A DNA stretch of 64,000 nucleotides, taken from NCBI RefSeq assembly GCF_046845755.1, contig NZ_CP177357.1:2542001-2606000 (forward strand), written 5' to 3'. The position numbers and the translations under genes were made by a program. The notes beneath the pieces are model-generated. The model did no database searches and was not told where the DNA came from. It saw only the letters and a program-made list of their open reading frames with translations. Origin of the DNA: Rubrivirga sp046845755. GTDB taxonomy: Bacteria; Bacteroidota; Rhodothermia; Rhodothermales; Rubricoccaceae. This document shows positions 51,985 to 61,686 of the stretch, in pieces (position 1 is the stretch's first letter; each line of letters begins with the position of its first letter).

Positions 51985-54783
51985 CTACGCCTCCTCCCCT
52001 CTCGTCCTCTCCTCCCCCCGAGGCGGGAGGGGCGCGCGGTAGCCGACGACCAGCATCAACACCCCGACCGTGACGAAGGCGACGACGCGGACGAGCGCGT
52101 CGGCTTGCGTCAAGTCCACCAGGAACAGCTTGGCGACGACGAGCGCCAGCACGCCGGCCCCGAAAAACCACAGCGGCCGGCTCGCGCGGCGGACCGCGAC
52201 GACGGCGAGCGCGAGGGCCAGCACGGTCCACGCGACGGCGAGCGCAGCCTGGGCCGTCGGCGAGGCCCACAGGGCGTCGAGTTCGTACGGCTCCGGCGTC
52301 ACGGCGGCGACGCCACGCAGCGTCGCGGCCGTCAGCGCGCCGAACCCGAGCGCGCCGGCGACGACCGCCAGCAGGCCGCGCCCGGCCTCCGACGCCCGCC
52401 ACGCAGCGACCAGGGCGAGCACGGCCGCGACACTCGCGAGGTCGATGGGGTTGAATAAGGGGAGCGTCGCGAACGGCGTCGCGGCGCCATCGCTGCCCCA
52501 CGAGCCGATCAGCCACAGGCCGACGGCGACGACCAGCCCGCCGACCGACGCCGCCCGCTCGCGAGCGTCCGCCCACCGTGAGGGCAGTGCGAGCGCGCCG
52601 ACGAGCCCGGCCGACAGCGCGGCGAGCACGACGGCCACCGCCCACGCCCCCTCCGTCGCGTCGTCGACGAGCGCACCGAGCAGGTACGCCAGCACCGCCG
52701 GCGCCAGCCAGACGGCGGCCACGAACGCCGAGCGCCGAAGCGGGTGCTCGCGATTGACCGCGAGGGCCGCGACGGTCGCCCCGGCGAGGGCCAGCCACCC
52801 GACGCCGCGCCACGCCTCGAGGGGCTCGACGTCCGCAAAAAGGGCACCGACGAGGAGCACCCAGCCGGCGGGCACGACGCCCAGCGACGCGGCTTCCAGA
52901 CCGCGCCAGCCCAGGGCACGGCCGAGCGCCAGGAACAGCGCGCCCGACGCCGCCGCCGACCCGAGCAGGCCCGCCAGCCACAGCCGCTCCGGCAAGAGGT
53001 CCGTCGTGTGGACCGTCGCCGTGATCGTCCACCAGACCAAGGCCGCTCCGAGGAACGCCCGGCCGACGAGCGTTTCGAGCCGCTCGCGCTGCGCCTCGGT
53101 GACCCCGAGCCAATCGCGGACGGCGGGCGCAGACTCCGAACCGAGCGCACCCGCCTCAGACGACGTCCCCTCTCCCCAGGGGAGAGGGACAGGGTGAGGG
53201 GATTCCGGGCTCGCGGCAACCGCCCGCGGCCGGAGCACGAACGCCGAGATCCCCAGCCCGACCGCCACGATCCAGCCCGTCAGCGTCGCCGCTGTGAACG
53301 TGGTCGACGGCGCGAGCACGCCCTCGCCGAACAAGATGACGGCCGCGACGCCCTGGAGCGCGAGCCCCGCCGCCCGCATCCAGCCCTTCCGCTGGCGCGC
53401 GCCGACCCAGACGAGCCCGGCGCCCTCCAGCACCCAGACCGCCCCGACGACCACGCGCTCGAACGCGAGCGGGAGGGCGAGCGTCGCGAACGCCAGCCCG
53501 ATCGCGAGCGACGCGTCCGCCAGCAGCCGCACGCCGGGCCGTCGCCGCAGCAGCGCCGCGCCGACGAGGTAGACCGCCGCCAGCGCCGCCGCGCTCCACG
53601 CCCGCCCGAACGGGACGACGCCCTCGACCAGCCCGGCCTGCAACACGAACGTCGCCGCCGGCAGCCCGAACACGAGCGCGCCGTCGACCGCGAGCGCCCG
53701 CTCCTCGGCCCCGTGCCGCGCCGACCGCATGGCAAACCGGACCGCGAGCGCGAGGTAGATCGCGAAGCTGACGACCACGAACGGCTGGACGCTGGCGTAC
53801 AGCGCCGGGGTGTACGCGAGCCCGCCCCACAGCCCGCCCGTCACGAACGTCGCCAGAAAGCCGACGACGGCGACCGACCGCCAGCCGCGCGCCCACGCGA
53901 CGGCGAGCACGCCCAGGTTGAGGAGCGCGTAGTAGCTCAGCAGCAAGAGGTGGTTGCCGTCGGGCGTGCCCGCGAGCACGGGCGCCGCGAACCCGCCCGT
54001 GACGCCCAGGACGGCTAGGCCGGGCGCGTCCTGGGCCAGCGCCAGCCCGCCGCAGATCACGGCCACGACGGCCATGAGCACGATCGCCGCGAGCGACGGG
54101 GTCAGCCCATACAGCGCGTACGCGGCGTACACGGTGAGGTACAGCACCGCCACGCCGCCGCCCTGGAGCGTCAGCCCGAAGCCGGGCGTGCCGGCGCGCA
54201 GGCGCCAGCCGAGCGCGATCAGCCCGGCGCCGACGGCGGCGAGCACGACCAGCTGGATGCCGGTCCCGAGCAGCTGGATCGCCAGGCCGAAGCCGACGAA
54301 CAGGACGAGGACCGCGACGCGTGCGAGCGGGTTGCCGCCGGTCGCGAACGCCCACGCGCGCTGCAGCGGCGGGGGCAGGCGGTCGACGGACCACTCGCGG
54401 CTCGGCACGGGGGGCGGCGGCATCGCGGGCGCCGTCGCGGCGCGGCGTCGGCGGCGCTCGTCCGGCGTGGCGCGGGGGACGGCCGGAGCGGCCTCGGCGC
54501 TCGCCTCGGGCTCGGCGACCGGCGCGCGGCCCCCGTCGCCAGCGGACACGTCGAGCGCTGGCACCTCGAGCGCGGGCAGGCCCTGGGCCCGCGTCCGCAC
54601 CATCCGGGCCACGGCCGCCTCCAACCGCGAGATCCGCTCGCGGTCGCGCACGCGGAGCCACGCCAGCACGCCGACCGCTAGCACCAGCCCGGCCACCAGG
54701 GGGTCGCCGTCCGAATACTCGACCGCCAGCCCGAGGGCGACGGCGAGGGCGACGAGAAGGGCGAGAAAGCGGAGCAGGGCCAT
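51985..54783 (-). CDS. DUF2339 polytopic membrane protein with an embedded repeat
   Basis: 932 residues. One N-terminal helix (6-28), a charged linker rich in Arg, Pro and Ala (about 45-130), then more than 20 helices, the pattern of DUF2339. No enzymatic motif is seen and the function of the family is unknown. Two oddities: residues encoded by 53162-53201 (HPVPLPWGEGTSS) are an in-frame copy of an intergenic palindromic repeat placed in a loop, and the C-terminal tail (APLPPRGEERTRGEEA) appears to run through a hairpin sequence before the stop. The ATG at 54783 follows a TAGCTTCG box by only 3 nt. Confidence 0.85.
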   Translation of the reverse strand: MALLRFLALLVALAVALGLAVEYSDGDPLVAGLVLAVGVLAWLRVRDRERISRLEAAVARMVRTRAQGLPALEVPALDVSAGDGGRAPVAEPEASAEAAPAVPRATPDERRRRRAATAPAMPPPPVPSREWSVDRLPPPLQRAWAFATGGNPLARVAVLVLFVGFGLAIQLLGTGIQLVVLAAVGAGLIALGWRLRAGTPGFGLTLQGGGVAVLYLTVYAAYALYGLTPSLAAIVLMAVVAVICGGLALAQDAPGLAVLGVTGGFAAPVLAGTPDGNHLLLLSYYALLNLGVLAVAWARGWRSVAVVGFLATFVTGGLWGGLAYTPALYASVQPFVVVSFAIYLALAVRFAMRSARHGAEERALAVDGALVFGLPAATFVLQAGLVEGVVPFGRAWSAAALAAVYLVGAALLRRRPGVRLLADASLAIGLAFATLALPLAFERVVVGAVWVLEGAGLVWVGARQRKGWMRAAGLALQGVAAVILFGEGVLAPSTTFTAATLTGWIVAVGLGISAFVLRPRAVAASPESPHPVPLPWGEGTSSEAGALGSESAPAVRDWLGVTEAQRERLETLVGRAFLGAALVWWTITATVHTTDLLPERLWLAGLLGSAAASGALFLALGRALGWRGLEAASLGVVPAGWVLLVGALFADVEPLEAWRGVGWLALAGATVAALAVNREHPLRRSAFVAAVWLAPAVLAYLLGALVDDATEGAWAVAVVLAALSAGLVGALALPSRWADARERAASVGGLVVAVGLWLIGSWGSDGAATPFATLPLFNPIDLASVAAVLALVAAWRASEAGRGLLAVVAGALGFGALTAATLRGVAAVTPEPYELDALWASPTAQAALAVAWTVLALALAVVAVRRASRPLWFFGAGVLALVVAKLFLVDLTQADALVRVVAFVTVGVLMLVVGYRAPLPPRGEERTRGEEA
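53162..53201. repeat. Composite-repeat first module inside the DUF2339 gene
   Basis: ACGTCCCCTCTCCCC with GGGGAGAGGGACAGGGTGAGG, the same palindrome as at 26080 and 47350. It is inserted within an otherwise intact coding frame and keeps that frame open. Confidence 0.88.
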
Positions 54784-55096
54784 GGCCGAAGCTAGACCCC
54801 GGCCTGACGTGCGCGCCGGGGCGCCGTCCGCCGTCCGAGTGCAGCGGGGCCCGCCGACACACGATGGCAACAACTCGCCGACGAGAGCACGAGAGCGGGT
54901 CCGCCGGGCCGCGGACGTCGGGCTCCACCGTGCAGGTGGGCCCGCCAGCGTGCCGTTCGTGACGTCCCCCTGCATCTCGTGACATGACGACCGCGCTGTG
55001 ACCACTCCGACATGAACCCGGAGCGCCAAACCGGGAGACTGTGGACCGTCGGCTGCCTCCCTCGCGGCCCTCGACACCCCCCCTCCCCCCGATCCC
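54784..55096. other. Divergent intergenic region, 313 nt, no gene seen
   Basis: It separates the DUF2339 gene (minus) from the Spy-like gene (plus). Apart from the TAGCTTCG box near 54790 it shows no repeat of the families found elsewhere and no convincing short frame. It probably carries the promoter of the Spy-like gene, which I could not place. Confidence 0.5.
54787..54794 (-). promoter_or_regulatory. TAnnTTCG box abutting the DUF2339 start
   Basis: TAGCTTCG on the minus strand, ending 3 nt before the ATG at 54783. If it is the -7 element, the mRNA would be nearly leaderless, or the true start is further in. Confidence 0.35.
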
Positions 55097-55537
55097 ATGC
55101 CCACCATGTCCACGACCGCCAAGACCTTGCCCCAGCGCCGCGCCGCGCTCGTGCGCCGCACCCTCGGGCTCCTCGCCCTCCTCGGCCTGCTGGCCCTGCC
55201 CCAGGCCGCATCCGCGCAGTCCCGCGACGCTCGCGGCGGCGACCGCGTCGAGCAGCGCGTCGACGCCATCCGCCAGGCCGTCGCCCTCACCGACGCGCAG
55301 GCGGCCGACGTCCGCGCCCTGTTCGAGGCGCAGGCCGCGAACCGACCGGCGCCGGGCGCCCGGCGTGGCGGCAGCCCCGACGACCGCGCGGCCCGGCAGG
55401 CCGAGCGCGCCGGCCGCCAAGCCGAGACGGACCGCCAGGTCGAGGCGCTCCTGACGCCCGACCAGGTCACCCGTTACCGCCTGTGGCGCGCGTCGGAGAC
55501 CCGCAGCCGGGGCGACCGGCGCGGCACCTCCCGCTAA
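55097..55537 (+). CDS. Spy/CpxP-like periplasmic protein with LTxxQ motifs
   Basis: 146 residues. A long Arg-rich N-region leads to a signal peptide ending QAASAQS (about residue 42); ATG 55106 (codon 4) could also be the start. The mature part is helical and highly charged, with two LTxxQ-type motifs: ALTDAQAADVRALFEAQ and LLTPDQVTRYRLW. Such proteins act as small periplasmic chaperones or sense envelope stress. It lies 43 nt before the outer-membrane barrel gene and may be co-expressed with it. Confidence 0.8.
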   Translation: MPTMSTTAKTLPQRRAALVRRTLGLLALLGLLALPQAASAQSRDARGGDRVEQRVDAIRQAVALTDAQAADVRALFEAQAANRPAPGARRGGSPDDRAARQAERAGRQAETDRQVEALLTPDQVTRYRLWRASETRSRGDRRGTSR

Positions 55538-55580
55538 CCGCTCCCCGCTCCTCTCCTCGGCCTCCTTACCCCACCCCGTC

Positions 55581-58373
55581 ATGTCGCGCCTCCTCCCTGC
55601 TCTCCTCCTGCTCGGTCTCGTTCTGACCGCGCTCGCCCCGGCCGCCGCCGCCCAGTCGTCGGTGACCGGCACCGTCCTCGACGCCGCCGACGGGCAGCCG
55701 CTCCCTGGCGCGACGGTGTTCCTCGTGAGCACGGCGCCGGATAGCACCCGCACCGGCGCGGCGGCGGACCTCGACGGCGCCTTCCGGATCGCCGCCCCGG
55801 CGGGCGACTACCGCTTGCGGGTCTGGTTCGTCGGCTACCTCCCGCTCGACCGCGCGGTGACGCTCGGCGGGGCGCCGCTCGCGCTCGGGGATCTGACGCT
55901 CGCGTCGGACGCCGCCGCGCTCGGGGCCGTCGAGGTCGCCGCCACGCGGCAGCGCGTCGAGGTCCGCGGCGACACGACGGCGTTCAACGCCGACGCCTTC
56001 GCCGTCAACCCGGACGCCAGCGCCCAGGACCTGCTGGCGAAGCTGCCCGGCGTCGTCGTCGAGGACGGGACGGTCACGGCCCAGGGCGAGACCGTCCAGC
56101 GCGTGCTCGTCGACGGCCGCGAGTTTTTCGGGACCGACGTGCAGGGCGCGCTGGGCAGCCTGCCCGCCGAGATGATCCAGGAGATCCAGGTGTTCGACCG
56201 CGCCAGCGAGGCCTCGCGGTTCTCGGGCTTCGACGACGGCGACGCCGAGAAGACGATCAACATCGTGACCCGGCCCGGGATGCAGAACGGCCAGTTCGGC
56301 CGCGCCTACGTCGGCGCCGGGGCCGAGGGCGAGTACCTCGCCGGCGGCAACGTCAGCCTGCTCGACGGCGACCGCCGGATCACCATCGTCGGGCTCACCA
56401 ACAACGTCGACCAGCAGAACTTCGCGACCGAGGACCTGCTCGGCGTCGCCGGCAGCAGCACCGGCCGGCGCGGCGGGGGCGGCGGCCGGCGCGGCGGGGG
56501 CACCGACGTGAGCGCCCTGCTCGTCCCCGACCAGAGCGGCCTCAACGCCACCAACGCCCTCGGCGTCAACTACTCCGACGTGCTCCTGGGCGGCGACCTC
56601 CGCCTCACCGGCAGCTACGTCTACAACGCGACCGACACCGACCTCGACGCCTTGCTGACGCGCGAATACACGACGGGCGACGCCGTCTCGCAGCGCTACG
56701 CCGAGACCGACGCGGCGGACGGGACCAACACCAACCACCAGCTCTCGGTCCGCGCGCAGTACAACGTGACCGACCGGACGGAGCTCACCGTCGAGCCGCG
56801 CCTGACGGTCCAGAACAACGCCTCGACCGGCACGCTCCTGGGCGTGACCGCCCTCCCCTCCGGCGACGCGCTCGCCCAGAGCCTGACGACGACCGCCTCG
56901 GATGCCTCCGCCCTCTCGGGCCAGGCGAGCGTGCGCCTCCAGCACCGCTTCGAGACGCCCGGCCGGACCGTCTCGGTCAGCGTCGACGGCGGCCTCAGCG
57001 ACCAGGCGGGCGAGAGCCTGCAGGCGTACGCGCTCGATTCGTTCTCCGACGCCATCTCGGCCGACGCCGCCGACCAGCTGTTCGACACCGACGCCCTCAC
57101 GCAATCGCTCGGCGCGTCGGTCCGCTACACCGAGCCGGTCGGCACCGGCCAGCTCCAGCTCAGCTACCGGCCCCAGGTGTCGACGAGCACGTCCGACCAG
57201 CTCGCCTTCCTGGCCGACGGCGCGGGCGCCTACACGGTCCCCGACGCCGCCTACACGAGCCGGTTCAGCCAGCAGTCGGTGATCCAGCGCGGCGGCGTGT
57301 CGTACCGCTACGGCGGGCGCGGGCGCGACGCGCTCTCGGCCCAGATCGGCGTCGACCTCCAGCACGAGACCCTGCAGGGCACGCAGACCGCCGCGACCTC
57401 CTTCCACGTCGACCGGACGTTCTGGTCCGTCCTCCCCTCGGCCCGGCTGCGGCTCCCGCTCGCCGAGGGCCAGCGGCTCGACCTCGACTACCGCGCCCGG
57501 ACCGAGACGCCGTCGGCGACCCAGCTGCAGAACGTGGTCGACAACGCCAACCCGCTGCGGCTCACCGCCGGCAACCCCGACCTCGACCCGGCCACGACGC
57601 ACTCCGTCCGCGCCCGCTTCAACGGGACCGACGCCCAGGGCGGCTCGGTGCTGGCGGGCTTCCTCAGCGCCTCCTACGGCGTCAACGCCATCGGCACCTC
57701 GACGACGACGGCGACGGTCGACACGGCGCTGCCCTCGGGCGTCGTGCTCCCGGCCGGGGCCCAGCTGATCACGCCCGTCAACGTCGACGGCGCGTGGGAC
57801 GCCCGGGCGCTCGTCTCGTACGGCCGGCCCGTCCCGTTCCTGGGGAGCAACGCGAACGCCTCGATCGGCACCAGCTTTAGCCGGACGCCCGGCCTGGTCG
57901 ACGGCGCCGACAACACGTCCGACCAGATCGGCCTCGACGGTCGCGTCTTCCTGGGCAGCTCGCTCAGCCCGCGCTTCGACCTGTCGCTGGAGTACGGCGC
58001 CCGGTACACGGCCGTCGCCAACTCGGCTGCCCCGGCGCTCGACGACACCTACGTCCGCCACCTCGCCGGCGCCAAGCTGACGTGGCTGCCCTGGAACGGG
58101 CTCGTGGTCAGCAGCGACCTCCAGGCCCTGCACTACACCGGCCTCGACGCCAGCGTCGACCCGACGCAGATGCTCCTGGGCGGGCGCGTCGGCTACAAGT
58201 TCCTCCAGGGCGACCTCGCCGAGGTCAGCCTGAGCGTCTACGACCTGCTCGACCAGCAGCGCGACGTGGAGCGGACGGTGACGGAGGCCTACATCGAGGA
58301 CGCCCAGACGACGGCGCTCGGCCGGTACGTCCTGCTCAACCTCTCGTACAAGCTCCGCGCGTTCGGCGGCTGA
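55581..58373 (+). CDS. Outer-membrane beta-barrel protein, TonB-receptor-like
   Basis: 930 residues. Signal peptide 1-24. A carboxypeptidase-regulatory-like domain (about 27-110, SVTGTVLDAADGQPLPGATV) and a plug-like region (LLAKLPGVVVEDGTVTAQGE, IQVFDRASEASRFSGFDD) precede the barrel. The shape is that of the outer-membrane beta-barrel (OMP_b-brl_3) group of Bacteroidota. RRGGGGGRRGGG near residue 296 is a low-complexity loop. It ends in LLNLSYKLRAFGG. Ligand unknown. The preceding Spy-like protein may help its folding; that is inference. Confidence 0.9.
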   Translation: MSRLLPALLLLGLVLTALAPAAAAQSSVTGTVLDAADGQPLPGATVFLVSTAPDSTRTGAAADLDGAFRIAAPAGDYRLRVWFVGYLPLDRAVTLGGAPLALGDLTLASDAAALGAVEVAATRQRVEVRGDTTAFNADAFAVNPDASAQDLLAKLPGVVVEDGTVTAQGETVQRVLVDGREFFGTDVQGALGSLPAEMIQEIQVFDRASEASRFSGFDDGDAEKTINIVTRPGMQNGQFGRAYVGAGAEGEYLAGGNVSLLDGDRRITIVGLTNNVDQQNFATEDLLGVAGSSTGRRGGGGGRRGGGTDVSALLVPDQSGLNATNALGVNYSDVLLGGDLRLTGSYVYNATDTDLDALLTREYTTGDAVSQRYAETDAADGTNTNHQLSVRAQYNVTDRTELTVEPRLTVQNNASTGTLLGVTALPSGDALAQSLTTTASDASALSGQASVRLQHRFETPGRTVSVSVDGGLSDQAGESLQAYALDSFSDAISADAADQLFDTDALTQSLGASVRYTEPVGTGQLQLSYRPQVSTSTSDQLAFLADGAGAYTVPDAAYTSRFSQQSVIQRGGVSYRYGGRGRDALSAQIGVDLQHETLQGTQTAATSFHVDRTFWSVLPSARLRLPLAEGQRLDLDYRARTETPSATQLQNVVDNANPLRLTAGNPDLDPATTHSVRARFNGTDAQGGSVLAGFLSASYGVNAIGTSTTTATVDTALPSGVVLPAGAQLITPVNVDGAWDARALVSYGRPVPFLGSNANASIGTSFSRTPGLVDGADNTSDQIGLDGRVFLGSSLSPRFDLSLEYGARYTAVANSAAPALDDTYVRHLAGAKLTWLPWNGLVVSSDLQALHYTGLDASVDPTQMLLGGRVGYKFLQGDLAEVSLSVYDLLDQQRDVERTVTEAYIEDAQTTALGRYVLLNLSYKLRAFGG

Positions 58374-58432
58374 TCTACCGGCACACCCCTCCTCCCGGCG
58401 GAGCGCATCGGACCCCGGACGAGGCCGGACGC

Positions 58433-58440
58433 TAGCTTCC
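58433..58440 (+). promoter_or_regulatory. TAnnTTCC box upstream of the M28 peptidase gene
   Basis: TAGCTTCC, 20 nt before the ATG at 58461, the same spacing as at 39032 and 48792. Confidence 0.42.
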
Positions 58441-58460
58441 GGCCTCGCCCCCACTTCCCG

Positions 58461-59852
58461 ATGCGCGCCGCCCTCCTCCTCGCCGCTCTCCTGCTCGCGC
58501 CGGCCGCGCTGGCGCAAGCCCCCGCGCCCGCCGAGCCGTACGCCGCCGCCGCCGCCCGCATCCTGGACGCCGCGCTCGCCGACAGCGCCGCCTACGAGCG
58601 GATCGCGTATGCCGCCGACACCTTCGGCCCGCGCCTGACCGGCTCGGCCGCGCTCGAAGGCGCCGTCGAGTGGGCCGTCGCGACGATGCGGGCCGACGGG
58701 CTGGAAAACGTCCGCGCGCAGCCTGTGACCGTGCCGGTCTGGGTACGCGGCGCCGAGTCCGCCGCGCTCGTGACACCGACGGGCGAGGTCGACTTGCCCA
58801 TGCTAGGCTTGGGGGGCAGCGTCGGGACGGGCCCGGACGGGCTGACGGCCGAGGTCCTCGTCGTCGACTCGTACGACGACCTCGCGGCGCGCGCCGACGA
58901 GGCCCGGGGCCGCATCGTCCTCTTCGACGTGCCGTTCACCACGTATGGCCAGACCGTCGGCTACCGGGTCGGCGGTGCGGACGCGGCCTCGAACGCGGGC
59001 GCCGTCGCCAGCCTGGTCCGGTCCGTCGGGCCGATCGGCCTGAGCACGCCGCACACCGGCACCATGCGCTACGGCGACGATGTCCGGCCGATCCCCCACG
59101 CCGCCCTCACCGCGGAGGCGTCGGCCATCCTGCGCCGCATCCAGGACCGAGGCGACACGCCGACGGTCCGCCTGACGATGGCCGCCGAGACGCACGCCGA
59201 CGGGCTCAGCCACAACGTCATCGGCGAAGTGGTCGGGCGCGAGCGCCCCGACGAGGTCGTCATCGCGGGCGGGCACTACGACTCGTGGGACGTCGGCCAG
59301 GGCGTCCACGACGACCTCGCGGGCTGCGTCGTGACGTGGGAAGCTGTCCGCCTCCTCCAGGCGCTCGGGCTCCGCCCGCGCCGGACGGTCCGCGCCGTGC
59401 TGTGGACGAACGAGGAGAACGGCCTGCGCGGCGCCCAGGCCTTCCGCGACTCGCTCGGGCCCGACGTGTCGCACATCCAGCTGGCGCTCGAGAGCGACAG
59501 CGGCCTCTTCGAGCCCGTCGGCTTCGGGTACGGCGGCTCGGCCGCCGGGCAGCAGATGCTGGCGGCGATTGTCGACCCGCTGATCGCGGGCGTCGTCGCG
59601 CACGACGCCGACGCGGGCCCGGCCGGCGTGACGCTCGGCGGCGGCGGCGCCGACATCGGCCCGATGATGCGCGACGGCGTGCCCGGCCTGAGCCTCCGCA
59701 CCGACAACGGCGACTACTTCCTCTACCATCACACGCCCGCCGACACGCTCGACAAGCTCGACCCCGCTCACGTCCAGCGCGCCGTCGCTATGACGGCGAT
59801 CCTGCTCTACGTCGCCGCCGAGATGCCGGAGCGCTTGCCGCACGGGGAGTAG
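58461..59852 (+). CDS. Secreted M28-family zinc aminopeptidase/carboxypeptidase
   Basis: 463 residues with a signal peptide (1-19, APAALAQA). A PA-like insert (about 125-245) lies before the catalytic domain. The two-zinc site is visible: His272 and Asp274 (GGHYDSWDVG), Asp284 (VHDDLAG), catalytic Glu318/Glu319 (TNEENG), Asp346 (ESDSG) and His423/424 (YHHTPADTLDKL). It resembles bacterial relatives of plasma glutamate carboxypeptidase. It degrades peptides outside the inner membrane. Exact specificity unknown. Confidence 0.93.
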   Translation: MRAALLLAALLLAPAALAQAPAPAEPYAAAAARILDAALADSAAYERIAYAADTFGPRLTGSAALEGAVEWAVATMRADGLENVRAQPVTVPVWVRGAESAALVTPTGEVDLPMLGLGGSVGTGPDGLTAEVLVVDSYDDLAARADEARGRIVLFDVPFTTYGQTVGYRVGGADAASNAGAVASLVRSVGPIGLSTPHTGTMRYGDDVRPIPHAALTAEASAILRRIQDRGDTPTVRLTMAAETHADGLSHNVIGEVVGRERPDEVVIAGGHYDSWDVGQGVHDDLAGCVVTWEAVRLLQALGLRPRRTVRAVLWTNEENGLRGAQAFRDSLGPDVSHIQLALESDSGLFEPVGFGYGGSAAGQQMLAAIVDPLIAGVVAHDADAGPAGVTLGGGGADIGPMMRDGVPGLSLRTDNGDYFLYHHTPADTLDKLDPAHVQRAVAMTAILLYVAAEMPERLPHGE

Positions 59853-59935
59853 GGCTCAGGGGACTCCCGGGATCGGGCCGCCGCCGGCTCGGCAACGGAA
59901 ACCGGCGCGTAGGCCCAGCCCCTTCTGCCCGCCCC

Positions 59936-60883
59936 ATGCGCCTCCGTCACCTCGGCTACGCCTGCATCAACACCGCCCTCGGGACCAAGTCCCGGACGGT
60001 CCGGCTGGCGAACCTCCGCACGGAGGCCGTCATCCCCGTCGTCGTCCAGAACCTCGACGACGTGCTCGCGGCGCTCGAGTGGAACGTCGCCCGCGACCTG
60101 CGCTTTTCCCGCGTCTCGTCGGACCTCATCCCGTTCGGGCCGCTCGACGCCTTCCCCTTCGACTGGACCGAGGCGTTCGACTGGCAGTTCCGCAAGATCC
60201 GCCGGCTCGTCAAGGCCGAGGGGCTCCGCGTGACGAGCCATCCGGGTCAGTACACCGTCCTCAACAGCCCGCGCCCCGAGGTCGTCCAGAACTCGATCGA
60301 CGAGCTCGACTTCCAGGCCCAGGTCCTCAAGCGGATGGACCCGACGGGCACCATGACGCTGCACGTCGGCGGGGCGTACGGCGACAAGCCCGCCGCGCTC
60401 GACCGGTTCGAGCAGGCCCTCGAGCGCCTGAGCGACGACGCCCGCGCGCGGCTCGCGATCGAGAACGACGACACGACCTACACACTCGCCGAGACGGTCG
60501 GGCTGGCGGAGCGGACCGGCCTGCCCGTCATCGTCGACCTGTTCCACCACCTCCTCAACCCGTCGGGCGCGACGGCCGACGACGGGCTCCTCGACCTGAT
60601 GGAGCGCGCGATGGCGACCTGGGGCCGCCGCGCCCCCAAGCTCCACCTCTCGTCGCACAAGCCCGGCACGCGCACCGGCCACGCCGACTACCTCGACATG
60701 GACGACGTCGACCGGCTGACCGAGTTGATGGACCAGGTCGGCGCCCCCGACGCGCCCTACGACCTGATGCTGGAGGCCAAGGCCAAGGAGCAGGCCGTGC
60801 TCGAAGTCCGCCACTACCTGACGACGGGCGAGCGCCCCGACCGCCCGATCCCGATGGAGACGGTCGCCGAGGCCGAGGCGTAG
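59936..60883 (+). CDS. uvsE: UV DNA damage repair endonuclease
   Basis: 315 residues, the normal size for bacterial UvsE. The TIM-barrel motifs are all visible: HLGYACINTAL, RFSRVSSDLIPFG, VTSHPGQYTVLNSP, LHVGGAYGDKPAAL, IENDDTTYTLAE, DLFHHLLNP and KLHLSSHKPGTRTGHADY, which hold the three-metal ligands. It nicks DNA 5' to UV photoproducts, an alternative to nucleotide excision. The ATG at 59936 is preceded by CCCC, as with other genes here. It is a single gene. Confidence 0.95.
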   Translation: MRLRHLGYACINTALGTKSRTVRLANLRTEAVIPVVVQNLDDVLAALEWNVARDLRFSRVSSDLIPFGPLDAFPFDWTEAFDWQFRKIRRLVKAEGLRVTSHPGQYTVLNSPRPEVVQNSIDELDFQAQVLKRMDPTGTMTLHVGGAYGDKPAALDRFEQALERLSDDARARLAIENDDTTYTLAETVGLAERTGLPVIVDLFHHLLNPSGATADDGLLDLMERAMATWGRRAPKLHLSSHKPGTRTGHADYLDMDDVDRLTELMDQVGAPDAPYDLMLEAKAKEQAVLEVRHYLTTGERPDRPIPMETVAEAEA

Positions 60884-60896
60884 CGCACGGATCAAA

Positions 60897-60990
60897 TGAT
60901 CGGAGAGGGGTGCGGGATAGATGAGGCATGGAGGGATGGGCAACCGTTTTCCCATGCCTCCATGCCGAATGCCGCATCCCTCTGCCTCAC
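60897..60990. repeat. Intergenic repeat, GGATTCGGGATG family (diverged copy 3 of 3)
   Basis: It contains GGGTGCGGGAT and GCATCCCTCTGCCTCAC as in copies 1 and 2. GAGGCATGG and CCATGCCTC form a 9-bp stem around a loop with TTTT, so it may also end the uvsE transcript. Confidence 0.65.
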
Positions 60991-61014
60991 GGCCACGCCG
61001 ACCGGGAGTGCGGT

Positions 61015-61599
61015 CTACAGCCCGACCCCGACGCGGACGAGGAAGACGTTGAGCCGCGTCTTCTCGGACTCGATCTCGGTGTCGCGCAGGCCCGTCAGGT
61101 CGATGCTGTAGCGGCCCTCCACAAACGCGCTCGGCCCAAACAACGGCAGCCCGCCCTTGATGCCCGCTCCCACGTTGACGACCGTGTCGACGTTCTGGCG
61201 GTTGAACGTCCCCGAGAGCGTCTGGAAGTCGTCGAGCGGGAACCGGAATTCGGGCCCGACGAGCCCGTAGAGCTTGACGATCGGCGTCGGCGTCTGGATC
61301 TGAAGATCGATCGGGACGGTGATGAAGCGGATGCCCGGGCTGGCGCCGTCGACCGAGACGGCGTCGGCGAAGTCGCCGGCCCACAGGTAGTAGACGCCCG
61401 TCCGCGCCGAGAAGAAGGGCACGCCGACATCTGCGAACAGGCCGGCGTGGTAGCCCGTCGACCGGTCGAGGCTGAGGGCACTGGCGTCCTTGAGCGACGA
61501 GAAGTTGACGCCGCCCGCGACGCCGATGTCGATGGAGGGGATCTGGGCCGAGACGGGGGCGGCCAGGGCGAGGGCGAGGAGGAGCGGAAGCAGGCGCAT
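61015..61599 (-). CDS. PorT-like outer-membrane beta-barrel protein
   Basis: 194 residues. Signal peptide 1-19 (LAAPVSAQ). Alternating strands begin with IDIGVAGGVNFSSL and end LNVFLVRVGVGL, and GYHAGLFADVGVPFFSARTG matches the outer-membrane beta-barrel PorT-like group. Eight strands could fit this length. The function of such small barrels is mostly unknown. It is convergent with uvsE across the repeat and divergent from the lipoprotein gene at 61687. Confidence 0.85.
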   Translation of the reverse strand: MRLLPLLLALALAAPVSAQIPSIDIGVAGGVNFSSLKDASALSLDRSTGYHAGLFADVGVPFFSARTGVYYLWAGDFADAVSVDGASPGIRFITVPIDLQIQTPTPIVKLYGLVGPEFRFPLDDFQTLSGTFNRQNVDTVVNVGAGIKGGLPLFGPSAFVEGRYSIDLTGLRDTEIESEKTRLNVFLVRVGVGL

Positions 61600-61686
61600 G
61601 GGGGGACGGGGCAGGGTTCACGAGACGAGCCGCCGCTGAGACCCCCGTCGTATCGTTCGGGTCCCACCCCGGCTCTCCCCACGTCC

